Shown: one piece after another, positions 9,050 through 16,542 of the stretch | Position numbering within the stretch: position 1 is the stretch's first letter | Layout: each line of letters starts with the position of its first letter | Assembly: GCA_026988685.1 (NCBI GenBank) | Contig: JALSKU010000202.1 | Location: 1 to 36,787, forward strand | Reading direction: 5' to 3' | Source of the DNA: Campylobacterales bacterium | GTDB lineage: Bacteria; Campylobacterota; Campylobacteria; Campylobacterales; JALSKU01 | Length of the DNA stretch: 36,787 nt | The notes under the pieces: model-generated | The model's input: the letters and a program-made list of their open reading frames with translations, nothing else | Database searches by the model: none | Told to the model about the DNA's origin: nothing | Made by a program: the position numbers and the translations under genes

Positions 9050-9077
9050 CTTAATTCTTAACTCTTAATTCTTAATT
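9050..9077 (-). repeat. Right 28-bp terminal inverted repeat
   Basis: Perfect inverted partner of 8768-8795, ending just before the AAGGA ribosome site of the pump gene. Confidence 0.85.
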
Positions 9078-9090
9078 TCAAAGGATAGTG

Positions 9091-12000
9091 ATGTTTGAAT
9101 TTTTCTATAAAAGACCATATTTGCTTTTTAGCACTATAGCTCTTTTCTTTGTGATGGGTGTTATCGGGCTTGTAAAGATGCCTAAAAATCTCTTTCCGGA
9201 TAGCGAATACCCTACTGTTGTAGTTATTACGAAGATCCCGGGAGCTACCGCAAAAGTGGCTGCTAGTACGGTATCTAAGCCTATAGAGGAGGAGATCTCA
9301 AGACTCTCTTTGATAAGAGATATAAGCTCTGTAAATGTTCCTAACTTTTCTATCATAAAGGCAGAATTTGGTTATAAAAAAGGGTTGGAAGCTGCTGCTG
9401 TTGATGTGAGCAATGCACTCTCTATCGCAAAGGCAAAACTACCGCCAAATGCCAATCCGGCAGTTTATACAGTGGGCTCTTTTACCTTACCTGTCGATGT
9501 AGTAGCGCTTAGCCCTAAAAATAAAAATATATCACTTAAAGAGATAAGAAAGATAGCTGATAGTTTTATAAAACCATATCTTTTAAGCGACCATGTTATA
9601 GGTAATGTAGAGGTTTTCGGTGGATATAAAAGTGCTATAAATATCAACATAGACCCTCTTAAAATGAAAAAATACCAGTTTAGCTTTGCTCAGGTTTTTA
9701 ATGTTTTAAGAGGAAGCGAGAGAGATATCCCTATGGGATTTATAAAAGGAAAAAATGGCTTCTTTACACTTACAATATATGGTGAAAAAGATAGAGTAAG
9801 TGAGTTAAAAAGAGTAGCAATAGCCCCAAATATAATGCTAAAAGATATAGCTACTGTTAACTGGAGTGAGCAAAAAAGAACATCAGGATATATCGGAAAC
9901 TCCAAAGAGGCTATAGCTTTGGCGATACAAAGGGCACCAGGGGGTAGCGTATTGGATGTTAGCAATGAAGCAAGGGCACAGATCAAAAAACTTCAAAAGA
10001 TGTATCCAAATATCGACTTTTCTATAAGTGATACCCAAAGAATACTCATAAAAACAGCTAACACAAATATGCTTGAAGCTTTAAGGGATGCTATCATCTA
10101 CACTCTTTTGGTTTTGATGTTTTTTCTTGGCAATTTTAGAGCGATTATCGCTGCAGGTCTTTCTATACCTATGGTATTTTTTGGAACGATGGCAGTTATA
10201 TACCTAAGTGGCGGGGAGTTAAATATAGTCATCTATACAGCTATCATACTTGCGCTTGGAATGCTTGTTGATGATGCGGTTGTTGTTCTTGAAAACATTG
10301 AGAGGCATCTAAGCGGAATGCATCAAGACTTGCAGGTTGCTATAAAGGAGGGAACAAGAGAGGTGCTTTTGCCTATATTTGCCGGAACTGTTGCTACTAT
10401 TGCTATCATGTTTCCCCTTATGTTTGTCGGAGGCTTTCCTCAAAAGATATTTAGGCCTCTTATATCTACTCTTATCATCGCTTTGCTCGTTTCGTACTTT
10501 TTATCCATTACTTTTATACCCAAGCTTTCAACATATTTGTATAAAAACGGAACCCAAAAAACAAAGGTAGAGAAGTGGTTTGAGTGGTTTTACCAAAATA
10601 CACTTGGAAGACTCATAGTGCCTTATGAGGGGATTTTGAAATTTTCCAATGGGAGATTTAAGCCTCTTAGGAGATTTCCTCTTGTTGCATTGGCGATTGT
10701 AATTTTTATCCTATCTTTAAAAAATATTATGCCGTTAATAGGAAAAGATACTATGCCTCCAATGGATACGGGTATCATGAAAGCTCAGATAGCCTTTAGC
10801 ACAAATGATACCGTAGAAGATGCCGAAAAAAGACTAAAACCATTTCTAAAATGGCTAAAAACTCAGAAGAATTTTGTAATGAGTTCCATAGCCTTTGGTA
10901 GTGAGAGTGGAGTATTGTCTCTTGGAAGTGGAAATCTTCCTACTGAAGCTACTATCACTATCAATGCGGTAAATCGTTTCCAAAGAAAAAAATCTATCTG
11001 GCAGATGGAAAACGAGATACGAGATAAATTACACGAATTAAAAGGGATAAAGCGAGCAGATGTATTTGACTTCGGTGCTACGGCGTTATCTTCCATCAAG
11101 GCCCCGCTTGACATAAGAGTAAAATCAGCCACTTTTGATACGCTGCCACAAAAAGCAAAAGAGATACAAAAGGCTATCTCTAAGATAAAGGGGCTAACAA
11201 GCACCTCTATAAGTTGGGATAAAGATTTTAGCGAGATAGAAGTTGTGGTAGATAAAAATAGAGCCTTAAGCTATGGGCTTACACCATTTAGCATAATGGC
11301 TCAAATCCCCATAAAAGGTCAGATCGCTTCACTCAATGCAAATCTAACCTCTATGGATACACAGTTTGTAAGGATCTACCTACACGGCAAGTTTAATGGC
11401 AATATAGAGTCCCTAAAACTTTTACCGCTTCACGCAAAAGGTGGAGATATACCTCTTAGTGCGGTTGCAAAGGTAAGATACAGACTAACTGAAGCTAAGA
11501 TAGAAAGAGATAAGATGCTATACAGCATAGATATAAATGGATATAGGGCAAAAAGAGCTATAACACATCTAACGGATGATGCCAATAAAGCACTAAGCAA
11601 GATAGATAAAACCGGTTATATCGTAACTCAAGAGGGAGATATATCATCGTTAAATGACAGTTTTTACAGGATGATAAAAGCTATAGGCATAGGTATTGTT
11701 GTACTCCTTTTGACTCTAATCTCTATATATCACTCAGTAAGGCTCTCTTTGATCATGATAGTTGTTTTGCCACTTTCGATGATAGGTGCAGCTTGGGCTA
11801 TGCTTATCTTTGACAAGCCAAGCTGTATGCCAAGCCTGGTGGGAATACTGCTGCTTTTTGGTATCATCATCAAAAATGCGGTCTTGCTTGTGGACTTTTT
11901 CCAAGAGTATAGAAAGGAGGGCAACTCTCCATTTGAGAGTGCCTTAAAAAGTGTCAGTGTCAGATTTAGACCTGTCATGATGACTGCTTTTGGAACGATA

Positions 12001-12189
12001 GCAGGTATGATACCTATAGCACTTGAGCAAGCTGTAGGACTAGAGAGGCTCTCACCTTTGGCAGATGTTGCGGTAGGCGGACTAATAGTCGGAACCTTTT
12101 TGACACTGATATATGTGCCAATGTTTGCATATATTTTTGACAAAGAGAAAAAAACAGATAAAATCAAAACAGGAGAAGAAAATGGATGA
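9091..12189 (+). CDS. RND-family inner-membrane efflux pump
   Basis: This is the proton-driven pump of the tripartite system, of AcrB/MexB-like architecture. TM1 is near residues 8-28. Two large periplasmic loops and two sets of TM helices follow (first set about 330-470, second about 850-1010). The proton-relay motif ALGMLVDDAVVVLENIE in TM4 is intact with both Asp residues. The second half has the equivalent LLLFGIIIKNAVLLVDFFQE. About 1032 residues is full length. ATG at 9091 is preferred over GTG at 9088 because AAGGA lies five bases before it and only two before GTG. Substrate is not predictable; the divergence from AcrB suggests an HAE/hydrophobe or general RND class. Confidence 0.93.
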   Translation: MFEFFYKRPYLLFSTIALFFVMGVIGLVKMPKNLFPDSEYPTVVVITKIPGATAKVAASTVSKPIEEEISRLSLIRDISSVNVPNFSIIKAEFGYKKGLEAAAVDVSNALSIAKAKLPPNANPAVYTVGSFTLPVDVVALSPKNKNISLKEIRKIADSFIKPYLLSDHVIGNVEVFGGYKSAININIDPLKMKKYQFSFAQVFNVLRGSERDIPMGFIKGKNGFFTLTIYGEKDRVSELKRVAIAPNIMLKDIATVNWSEQKRTSGYIGNSKEAIALAIQRAPGGSVLDVSNEARAQIKKLQKMYPNIDFSISDTQRILIKTANTNMLEALRDAIIYTLLVLMFFLGNFRAIIAAGLSIPMVFFGTMAVIYLSGGELNIVIYTAIILALGMLVDDAVVVLENIERHLSGMHQDLQVAIKEGTREVLLPIFAGTVATIAIMFPLMFVGGFPQKIFRPLISTLIIALLVSYFLSITFIPKLSTYLYKNGTQKTKVEKWFEWFYQNTLGRLIVPYEGILKFSNGRFKPLRRFPLVALAIVIFILSLKNIMPLIGKDTMPPMDTGIMKAQIAFSTNDTVEDAEKRLKPFLKWLKTQKNFVMSSIAFGSESGVLSLGSGNLPTEATITINAVNRFQRKKSIWQMENEIRDKLHELKGIKRADVFDFGATALSSIKAPLDIRVKSATFDTLPQKAKEIQKAISKIKGLTSTSISWDKDFSEIEVVVDKNRALSYGLTPFSIMAQIPIKGQIASLNANLTSMDTQFVRIYLHGKFNGNIESLKLLPLHAKGGDIPLSAVAKVRYRLTEAKIERDKMLYSIDINGYRAKRAITHLTDDANKALSKIDKTGYIVTQEGDISSLNDSFYRMIKAIGIGIVVLLLTLISIYHSVRLSLIMIVVLPLSMIGAAWAMLIFDKPSCMPSLVGILLLFGIIIKNAVLLVDFFQEYRKEGNSPFESALKSVSVRFRPVMMTAFGTIAGMIPIALEQAVGLERLSPLADVAVGGLIVGTFLTLIYVPMFAYIFDKEKKTDKIKTGEENG

Positions 12190-12547
12190 TATGGTAAGAA
12201 ATACCAAAATGAAAGATGTTCCTTCAATGAGGGTGGATATAGAGAAGTTTATAGAGTTATACAATGATGACAAAGCTATACTTTTAGATATTAGATACCC
12301 TTTTGAAACAAAGGTTTGGAGAGTTAGTTTTGCTACTTTGATACCCTATGATGAGCTTCCCGATAGGTTGGATGAATTGCCTAAAGATAAGCTTATAGTC
12401 TGCACATGTCCTGAAGAGTATAGATCAAACATGGCAAAAGAGTATCTAAGATATAAAGGCTATGATGCCAAAAATCTAACAGGTGGATTGCTCGGCTTAA
12501 TGACAAGGCTAAAAGGCGGCAAAGCAAAGGATGTGCATTTGCAATAA
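12182..12547 (+). CDS. Single-domain rhodanese-like sulfurtransferase
   Basis: The ATG at 12182 has AGGAG six bases upstream and overlaps the end of the pump gene by eight bases, so it is the last gene of the efflux operon. The 121-residue protein has the rhodanese landmarks: AILLDIRYPFE near the start, IPYDELPDRLDELPKDKLIV in the middle and the active-site loop TCPEEYRS, a Cys-X4-Arg loop with the expected catalytic Cys. It ends with GYDAKNLTGGLLG, the usual last helix-turn. It would pass sulfane sulfur between thiols or cyanide-like acceptors in the cytoplasm. Its place in an efflux operon is unusual and its role there is unknown. Confidence 0.88.
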   Translation: MDDMVRNTKMKDVPSMRVDIEKFIELYNDDKAILLDIRYPFETKVWRVSFATLIPYDELPDRLDELPKDKLIVCTCPEEYRSNMAKEYLRYKGYDAKNLTGGLLGLMTRLKGGKAKDVHLQ

Positions 12548-12551
12548 ATAA

Positions 12552-12568
12552 GGGGCTGGTTCAGCCCC
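12552..12568 (+). terminator. Perfect 7-bp GC-rich hairpin after the efflux operon
   Basis: GGGGCTG and CAGCCCC pair around a three-base loop, four bases after the rhodanese stop. No T-run follows on the plus strand, so it may be a weak or Rho-assisted terminator or an mRNA 3' stabiliser. Confidence 0.5.
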
Positions 12569-12587
12569 AATAAAGGCGGTTTAAGAT

Positions 12588-13328
12588 ATGAATGTGATGG
12601 ATTATATAGAATACTTTTTGATAACCCTTGGAGTATCCTCTTTTTTTGCAATGGGTGGAGTAGGTAGTGCCGTGGCATTGGTGCCTATCTTTGATATGTT
12701 GGGGCTTGGTTTTAATATAGCAAAAACCATTGCCCTTTTTATCAATACTTCCACAACAGTAACAGCAAGTATTATGAATCTAAAAAGAGGTGTGCTTGAT
12801 GCGAGGTTTGCTTTTTCTCTTGTTATTTCCTCTATGATTCTATCGCCACTTGGAGCTTACAGTTCCAAATTTATCAATGTCTCAAGTGTTAAATGGGGCT
12901 TTTTAACTTTCTTGGTTTTTAGTGCTACTATGATGATGTTTTCAAAAAAAGAGGCAAAATTTAAGTATGAAAAAAAGTGGATATTATATCTTATAGGTGC
13001 GATAGTTGGTTTTATATCCGGACTCCTTGGTATCGGCGGCGGAGCACTTGTCATGCCGCTTATGATACTTCTTGGATTTGATGCTAAGAAAATGGCTATA
13101 GCGGTCAGCTTTATGATCCCTTTTTCAACCTTTAGTGCTTTTTTATCATATATCTCATTTGTAAAAATAGACTGGATGCTACTTGTCATAACAGCTATAG
13201 CAGCTATCTTGGGCGGATATATAGGCAATGCAGTTATGCACTTTAAGCTAGAGGCAAAGCATATCAAGAAAATTATAGCAATCTTACTCTACATCTTAGC
13301 TATCAAAATGGGATACTCATTGATTTAA
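12588..13328 (+). CDS. TSUP-family (TauE/SafE-like) permease
   Basis: A 246-residue membrane protein with about seven or eight hydrophobic helices and two internal repeats. Repeat marks are FAMGGVGSAVALVPIFDMLG early and GFISGLLGIGGGALVMPLMI in the second half; the Gly-rich G-hG-GGA/S-h-P pattern is the TSUP signature. Members export or import sulfur-containing or organic anions such as sulfite, sulfoacetate or thiosulfate. The rhodanese gene just upstream hints at a sulfur substrate, but a hairpin separates them and this is inference. Confidence 0.85.
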   Translation: MNVMDYIEYFLITLGVSSFFAMGGVGSAVALVPIFDMLGLGFNIAKTIALFINTSTTVTASIMNLKRGVLDARFAFSLVISSMILSPLGAYSSKFINVSSVKWGFLTFLVFSATMMMFSKKEAKFKYEKKWILYLIGAIVGFISGLLGIGGGALVMPLMILLGFDAKKMAIAVSFMIPFSTFSAFLSYISFVKIDWMLLVITAIAAILGGYIGNAVMHFKLEAKHIKKIIAILLYILAIKMGYSLI

Positions 13329-13331
13329 TAG

Positions 13332-13369
13332 ATGCTGTATGGTATAATGCATAAATACATCATGCTGTA
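13332..13369 (+). promoter_or_regulatory. Toxin-antitoxin promoter with paired 8-bp direct repeats
   Basis: TATAAT at 13343-13348 lies between two copies of ATGCTGTA (13332-13339 and 13362-13369), whose starts are 30 bases apart, about three helical turns. AAAGGAG follows at 13369-13375. A RHH antitoxin dimer could bind such spaced sites to repress its own promoter. Confidence 0.45.
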
Positions 13370-13382
13370 AAGGAGTGGCTAT

Positions 13383-13631
13383 ATGCATAGATTAAATTTG
13401 ACTATTGACGAGTCTCTTTATGAAAGAGCAAGAGCTATTGGTTTTATTGAGAAAAAGTCTATTTCACAAATAGTAAGAGAGAGTCTGAAAGAGTATATTT
13501 CGAAAAAAAATATACTAAATAGACAAGTAGAATTGGTCTTGGATGCAAAGGATGAAAAAGAGATATTGTCAATAATATCAAATGATGATTTTATCTCGGA
13601 TAATGAGTTTAAAAGTAAATTCAAACTATGA
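13383..13631 (+). CDS. Ribbon-helix-helix antitoxin
   Basis: An 82-residue protein. It begins HRLNLTIDESLYERARAIG, a strand then helix typical of ribbon-helix-helix DNA-binding proteins, followed by KSISQIVRESLKEYIS as the second helix. The acidic, disordered-looking C-terminal half (DAKDEKEILSIISNDD) would wrap the toxin. Its TGA overlaps the toxin ATG (ATGA). It should neutralise the RelE/ParE-type toxin and repress the pair's promoter. RBS AAAGGAG is seven bases from the ATG. Confidence 0.8.
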   Translation: MHRLNLTIDESLYERARAIGFIEKKSISQIVRESLKEYISKKNILNRQVELVLDAKDEKEILSIISNDDFISDNEFKSKFKL

Positions 13632-13876
13632 AAATTTACTACTCCAAAACTTTTGAAAAAAAGTTTGCCAAGTATAGCAAAAATTTACAAATCAAAATTT
13701 ACAAATGTATAAAAGAGCTTCCCGAAGGCGATGTAAAAAGGTTAAAAGGTGATCATACTCCACCAATACATAGGGCAAGAATCTCAAAATATAGGATACT
13801 TTTTCACATGGATGATGAAGTGATTTGGATGTTGAAAGTTGATAGTAGAGGCGATATCTATAAGAAACCATCATGA
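13628..13876 (+). CDS. RelE/ParE-superfamily toxin
   Basis: An 82-residue basic protein with the RelE/ParE fold order: MKIYYSKTFEKKFAKYSKNL (strand and helix pair), LPEGDVKRLKGD, HRARISKYRILFHMDDEV (core strands) and KVDSRGDIYKK at the end. RelE-type members cut mRNA on the ribosome and ParE-type members attack gyrase; the sequence does not decide between them. The gene is translationally coupled to the upstream antitoxin. Confidence 0.8.
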   Translation: MKIYYSKTFEKKFAKYSKNLQIKIYKCIKELPEGDVKRLKGDHTPPIHRARISKYRILFHMDDEVIWMLKVDSRGDIYKKPS

Positions 13877-14007
13877 TTTTCATTAAAATCACAAATAAAG
13901 ATGAAAATTATAAGGATTTCTTTTCTTGTCCTTTAGGGCAAAGCTTTAGTGAGAGGAATTTTTGTTGGAATTTACTTCCAGCAAAAAGGAGATTTTTAGG
14001 TGAATGA
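13873..14007 (+). CDS. Possible 44-residue ORF coupled to the toxin gene
   Basis: An ATG overlapping the toxin stop in ATGA opens a 44-codon frame with DFFSCPLGQSFSERNFCWNL and a basic end. I do not recognise it. It may be the start of a truncated gene, since it fills the gap between toxin and permease almost fully, or it may be noncoding. Composition looks protein-like (few stops, mixed residues), but evidence is thin. Confidence 0.25.
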   Translation: MIFIKITNKDENYKDFFSCPLGQSFSERNFCWNLLPAKRRFLGE

Positions 14008-14013
14008 GTTAAG

Positions 14014-14757
14014 ATGCTTACACTTTTTTTACTTTTTTTAGCAGGATTTGGCGCAGGGTTTGTTGACTCTATCGCTGGAGGTGGTGGGATAATTACACTG
14101 CCGGCTATTTTGGCAGCAGGGGTTCCACCACATTTTGCGCTAGCTACCAATAAACTTCAAAGTAGTTTTGGAAGTTTTACAGCCTCTGTAAATTATGCAA
14201 AAAAGGGACTTTATGAGCCAAAGAAAGTTTTAGAGGGGGTATTTTTTACATTTGTAGGCGCTGTACTCGGGGCCATAACAGTTCAATACTTCTCCGCCAA
14301 ATTTTTATCTGATTTTATTATTTTTATGCTTATTGTGCTTTTTTTCTTTACTCTGTTTAACAAGAACCTTGGACTAAAGGCAAAAGCAAGGAGGGTGAAA
14401 CCTTTTGCTTTTTATATACTCTTTGGTCTTTTGATAGGATTTTATGATGGTTTTTTTGGTCCTGGGACGGGCTCTTTTTGGACTATAGCACTTGTGCTTC
14501 TTTTAGGACTTGATTTAAAAGGAGCAACCGCACAAACAAAGATATTTAACTTCACAAGCAACATAGTCTCACTCGGAGTATTTGCATTTTCAGGTTTGGT
14601 TCTATGGAAAATTGGTATAATAATGGGCATAGGTCAGATAGCAGGAGCTTTTACTGGCTCAACACTTGTGGCAAAAAAAGAGGTAACATTTGTAAGATAC
14701 TTTTTTCTTGTAGTTGTTGCCGCTACTATTGTAAAACTTGCATATGATAGATGGTAG
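14014..14757 (+). CDS. TSUP-family (TauE/SafE-like) permease, second copy
   Basis: A 247-residue membrane protein with the TSUP repeat signatures GFGAGFVDSIAGGGGIITLP at the start and IGFYDGFFGPGTGSFWTIAL midway. The IAGGGG and FFGPGTG forms resemble the YfcA branch of the family rather than the branch of the gene at 12588. The two are therefore paralogues of different lineage, not a recent duplication. It should transport small anions across the inner membrane; substrate unknown. It ends eight bases before the aldo/keto reductase ATG. Confidence 0.88.
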   Translation: MLTLFLLFLAGFGAGFVDSIAGGGGIITLPAILAAGVPPHFALATNKLQSSFGSFTASVNYAKKGLYEPKKVLEGVFFTFVGAVLGAITVQYFSAKFLSDFIIFMLIVLFFFTLFNKNLGLKAKARRVKPFAFYILFGLLIGFYDGFFGPGTGSFWTIALVLLLGLDLKGATAQTKIFNFTSNIVSLGVFAFSGLVLWKIGIIMGIGQIAGAFTGSTLVAKKEVTFVRYFFLVVVAATIVKLAYDRW

Positions 14758-14765
14758 GAGAGAAG

Positions 14766-15785
14766 ATGGAGTATAGATATATCGGCAAAAGTGGGCTTAG
14801 GGTATCACCTATCTGTCTTGGGACGATGACTTTTGGCTCAAGTGCAGATAAAAAAGAGTCTTTTAAGATAATGGACAAAGCTTATGAGAGAGGCGTGAAC
14901 TTTTTTGATACCGCTGAACTTTACCCGGTGCCACCAAAGGCCTCTTGGGCCGGAGAGACTGAAAAGATAGTAGGTGAGTGGCTAAAACAAAAGCCAAGAG
15001 ACTCTATGATCATTGCTTCTAAAGTAGCTGGAGCAGCCAATGGGTGGTTTGTGCCACCGATTAGACACGGATTAACTGCAATAGATAGATTTCATATAAA
15101 GAGAGCCGTTGAGGGAAGTCTAAAAAGGTTACAAACCGACTATATAGACCTTTATCAGGTGCATTGGCCGGATATGATTGTGCCGATAGAGGAGGCTTTA
15201 GAAGTTTTTGACGAGCTTATCAAAGAGGGCAAGATAAGATATATCGGTACTTCAAATGATACCGCTTACGGACTTACAAAAGCTAATGAAGTGGCAAAGT
15301 GTAAGGGTTATAAGAGATTTGAGTCTATACAAAACAATTTTTCTCTTTTAAACAGGCGTTTTTTAGATAGTATAAAAGAGGTTTGCCAAAGAGAGAGTAT
15401 CTCCTTGCTCCCATATTCACCGCTTGCCGGTGGAGTTTTAAGCGGTAAATACAACAGTGAGTATATAGATCCAAAAGCAAGGTTTGCATGGTATATGGCG
15501 CAGGACAATCCAAGGATCAAAGCTCAAGTTCAAAGGTTTGTCAACGATAAAACTCTGGCTTCAACCAAAGAGTATCTTAAGATCGCTAAAAAGTACAATA
15601 TATCTTTGGTAACACTCTCCATAGCGTGGAGCAAACAGTTTGACTTTGTGGCTTCAACCATCATAGGTGCCAGAAGAAGCAAGCAGTTGGATGAAACTCT
15701 TGCGGCCATGGATCTGACTCTGGATAAAGAGATACTAAAAGAGTGCGATACAGTGCATCAGGAGATTTTATACCCTATGGGCTAA
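14766..15785 (+). CDS. Aldo/keto reductase (Tas / YajO-like)
   Basis: A TIM-barrel NAD(P)H-dependent oxidoreductase of about 339 residues. It starts MEYRYIGKSGLRVSPICLGT. The catalytic tetrad is visible: Asp and Tyr in FFDTAELYPV, Lys in IIASKVAG and His in YQVHWPDMI. The cofactor-binding end GARRSKQLDETLAA is also present. The ATG at 14766 is chosen because AGGAG lies five bases before it; a longer start at 14751 would overlap the permease and lacks a site. Members reduce aldehydes and ketones. The substrate is unknown. It ends convergently with the small membrane protein gene, overlapping by four bases. Confidence 0.92.
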   Translation: MEYRYIGKSGLRVSPICLGTMTFGSSADKKESFKIMDKAYERGVNFFDTAELYPVPPKASWAGETEKIVGEWLKQKPRDSMIIASKVAGAANGWFVPPIRHGLTAIDRFHIKRAVEGSLKRLQTDYIDLYQVHWPDMIVPIEEALEVFDELIKEGKIRYIGTSNDTAYGLTKANEVAKCKGYKRFESIQNNFSLLNRRFLDSIKEVCQRESISLLPYSPLAGGVLSGKYNSEYIDPKARFAWYMAQDNPRIKAQVQRFVNDKTLASTKEYLKIAKKYNISLVTLSIAWSKQFDFVASTIIGARRSKQLDETLAAMDLTLDKEILKECDTVHQEILYPMG

Positions 15786-15964
15786 AATCCTCCCGGATGC
15801 ATAAAGGCACCAAACATTCCTCCAAAAACCAAGCCAAAAAGCATAAATACAAACCATACTACAAATAGTGCAGGTATGGAAGCCAATGCAATCTTTACTA
15901 TCAAAACCACCAAATCCCAAAAGGGTATATCTACGCCTGTTATCTTTACTTTTGCCTCTTCCAT
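15782..15964 (-). CDS. Small conserved membrane protein (60 residues)
   Basis: After a soluble start (MEEAKVKITGVDIPFWDLVV) it has one or two hydrophobic helices, ending Gly/Phe-rich (GLVFGGMFGAFMHPGGF). A good ribosome site (AAAGGA, seven bases before ATG) lies inside the end of purN, which it overlaps by 19 bases, so it is the last gene of the nnr-purN operon. I recognise no family with a known function. Confidence 0.65.
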   Translation of the reverse strand: MEEAKVKITGVDIPFWDLVVLIVKIALASIPALFVVWFVFMLFGLVFGGMFGAFMHPGGF

Positions 15965-16542
15965 TGCTTATCCTTTGTTATCTTAACTATAGCTTTTGGG
16001 AGCAGTTCAAACTCCAACTCTTTAATCTTTTTGGTAAAACTCTCCAAAGTATCATCTTCCTCTTTTTGAAAACATTTTTGCAATATGATCTTGCCACCGT
16101 CAAGCTCACTGCTTACAAAATGAACGCTTACTCCACCCACCTTCGTCTCTGAAAAAAAGCTCTCTTCTATAGCATTAGCTCCCTTGAAAAGCGGCAGAAG
16201 TGAAGGGTGAAGGTTGATGGCTCTTATGTTGTCGGTAAAAATCGGAGTGAGTATCCTCATGAAACCAGCAAGAATGGTGATATCCGCTTTATATGATTTT
16301 ATAAGACCAACAAGTTTTTTATCAAAATCTTCTCTGTTTTTAAAATTTTTATGCTCCAATATGATGGTATCTATGCCATATTTTTTAGCTCTTTTGATAC
16401 CTTTTGCCTCTTTCTTGTTGCAAATTGCAACCACTACCTCATATATTTTACCCTCTATCTCTTTTTTATGTAGCTGTTTGATGATGTTTTCAAGGTTGCT
16501 ACCCTCACCGCTAAAAAGGATAACCAGTCTGACTACAGGCAC
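15946..16542 (-). CDS. purN: Phosphoribosylglycinamide formyltransferase (GAR transformylase)
   Basis: Catalyses the third step of de novo purine synthesis, formylating GAR with 10-formyl-THF. The phosphate loop is ILFSGEGSNLENI (usually SGNGSNL). The catalytic Asn and His are in INLHPSLLPLFKG, and the Asp is in VHFVSSELDGGKII. About 198 residues is normal. The GTG start has GAGGAG upstream and overlaps the end of nnr by 10 bases. Its partner gene is a repair enzyme, so the pairing is probably only economical packing. Confidence 0.93.
   Translation of the reverse strand: MPVVRLVILFSGEGSNLENIIKQLHKKEIEGKIYEVVVAICNKKEAKGIKRAKKYGIDTIILEHKNFKNREDFDKKLVGLIKSYKADITILAGFMRILTPIFTDNIRAINLHPSLLPLFKGANAIEESFFSETKVGGVSVHFVSSELDGGKIILQKCFQKEEDDTLESFTKKIKELEFELLPKAIVKITKDKQWKRQK

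Larger units (their letters stand above)
8768..9077. mobile_element. 310-bp MITE-like element with perfect 28-bp terminal inverted repeats
   Basis: The segment 8768-8795 is the exact reverse complement of 9050-9077; both are built from the word AATTAAGA and its variants. It interrupts an otherwise tightly overlapping operon between adaptor and pump. AGGATAG stands at 8761-8767, touching the left end, and again at 9082-9088, four bases beyond the right end; this may be a target duplication. Inside are partial further copies of the repeat word (8913-8923 and 9031-9040), a KpnI-like GGGTACCC and a fragment of a four-helix-bundle gene. No transposase is present, so it would have been mobilised in trans, or is a relic. 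Confidence 0.7.

Noticed and set aside
12113-12181. Longer start for the rhodanese gene
   Set aside because: The added 23 codons lie within the pump gene with no ribosome site, whereas ATG at 12182 has AGGAG six bases upstream.
15868-16152. Plus-strand ORF of 94 codons across the purN region
   Set aside because: It lies antisense to the end of purN and the small membrane gene, and its Leu/Phe-rich sequence matches no family.
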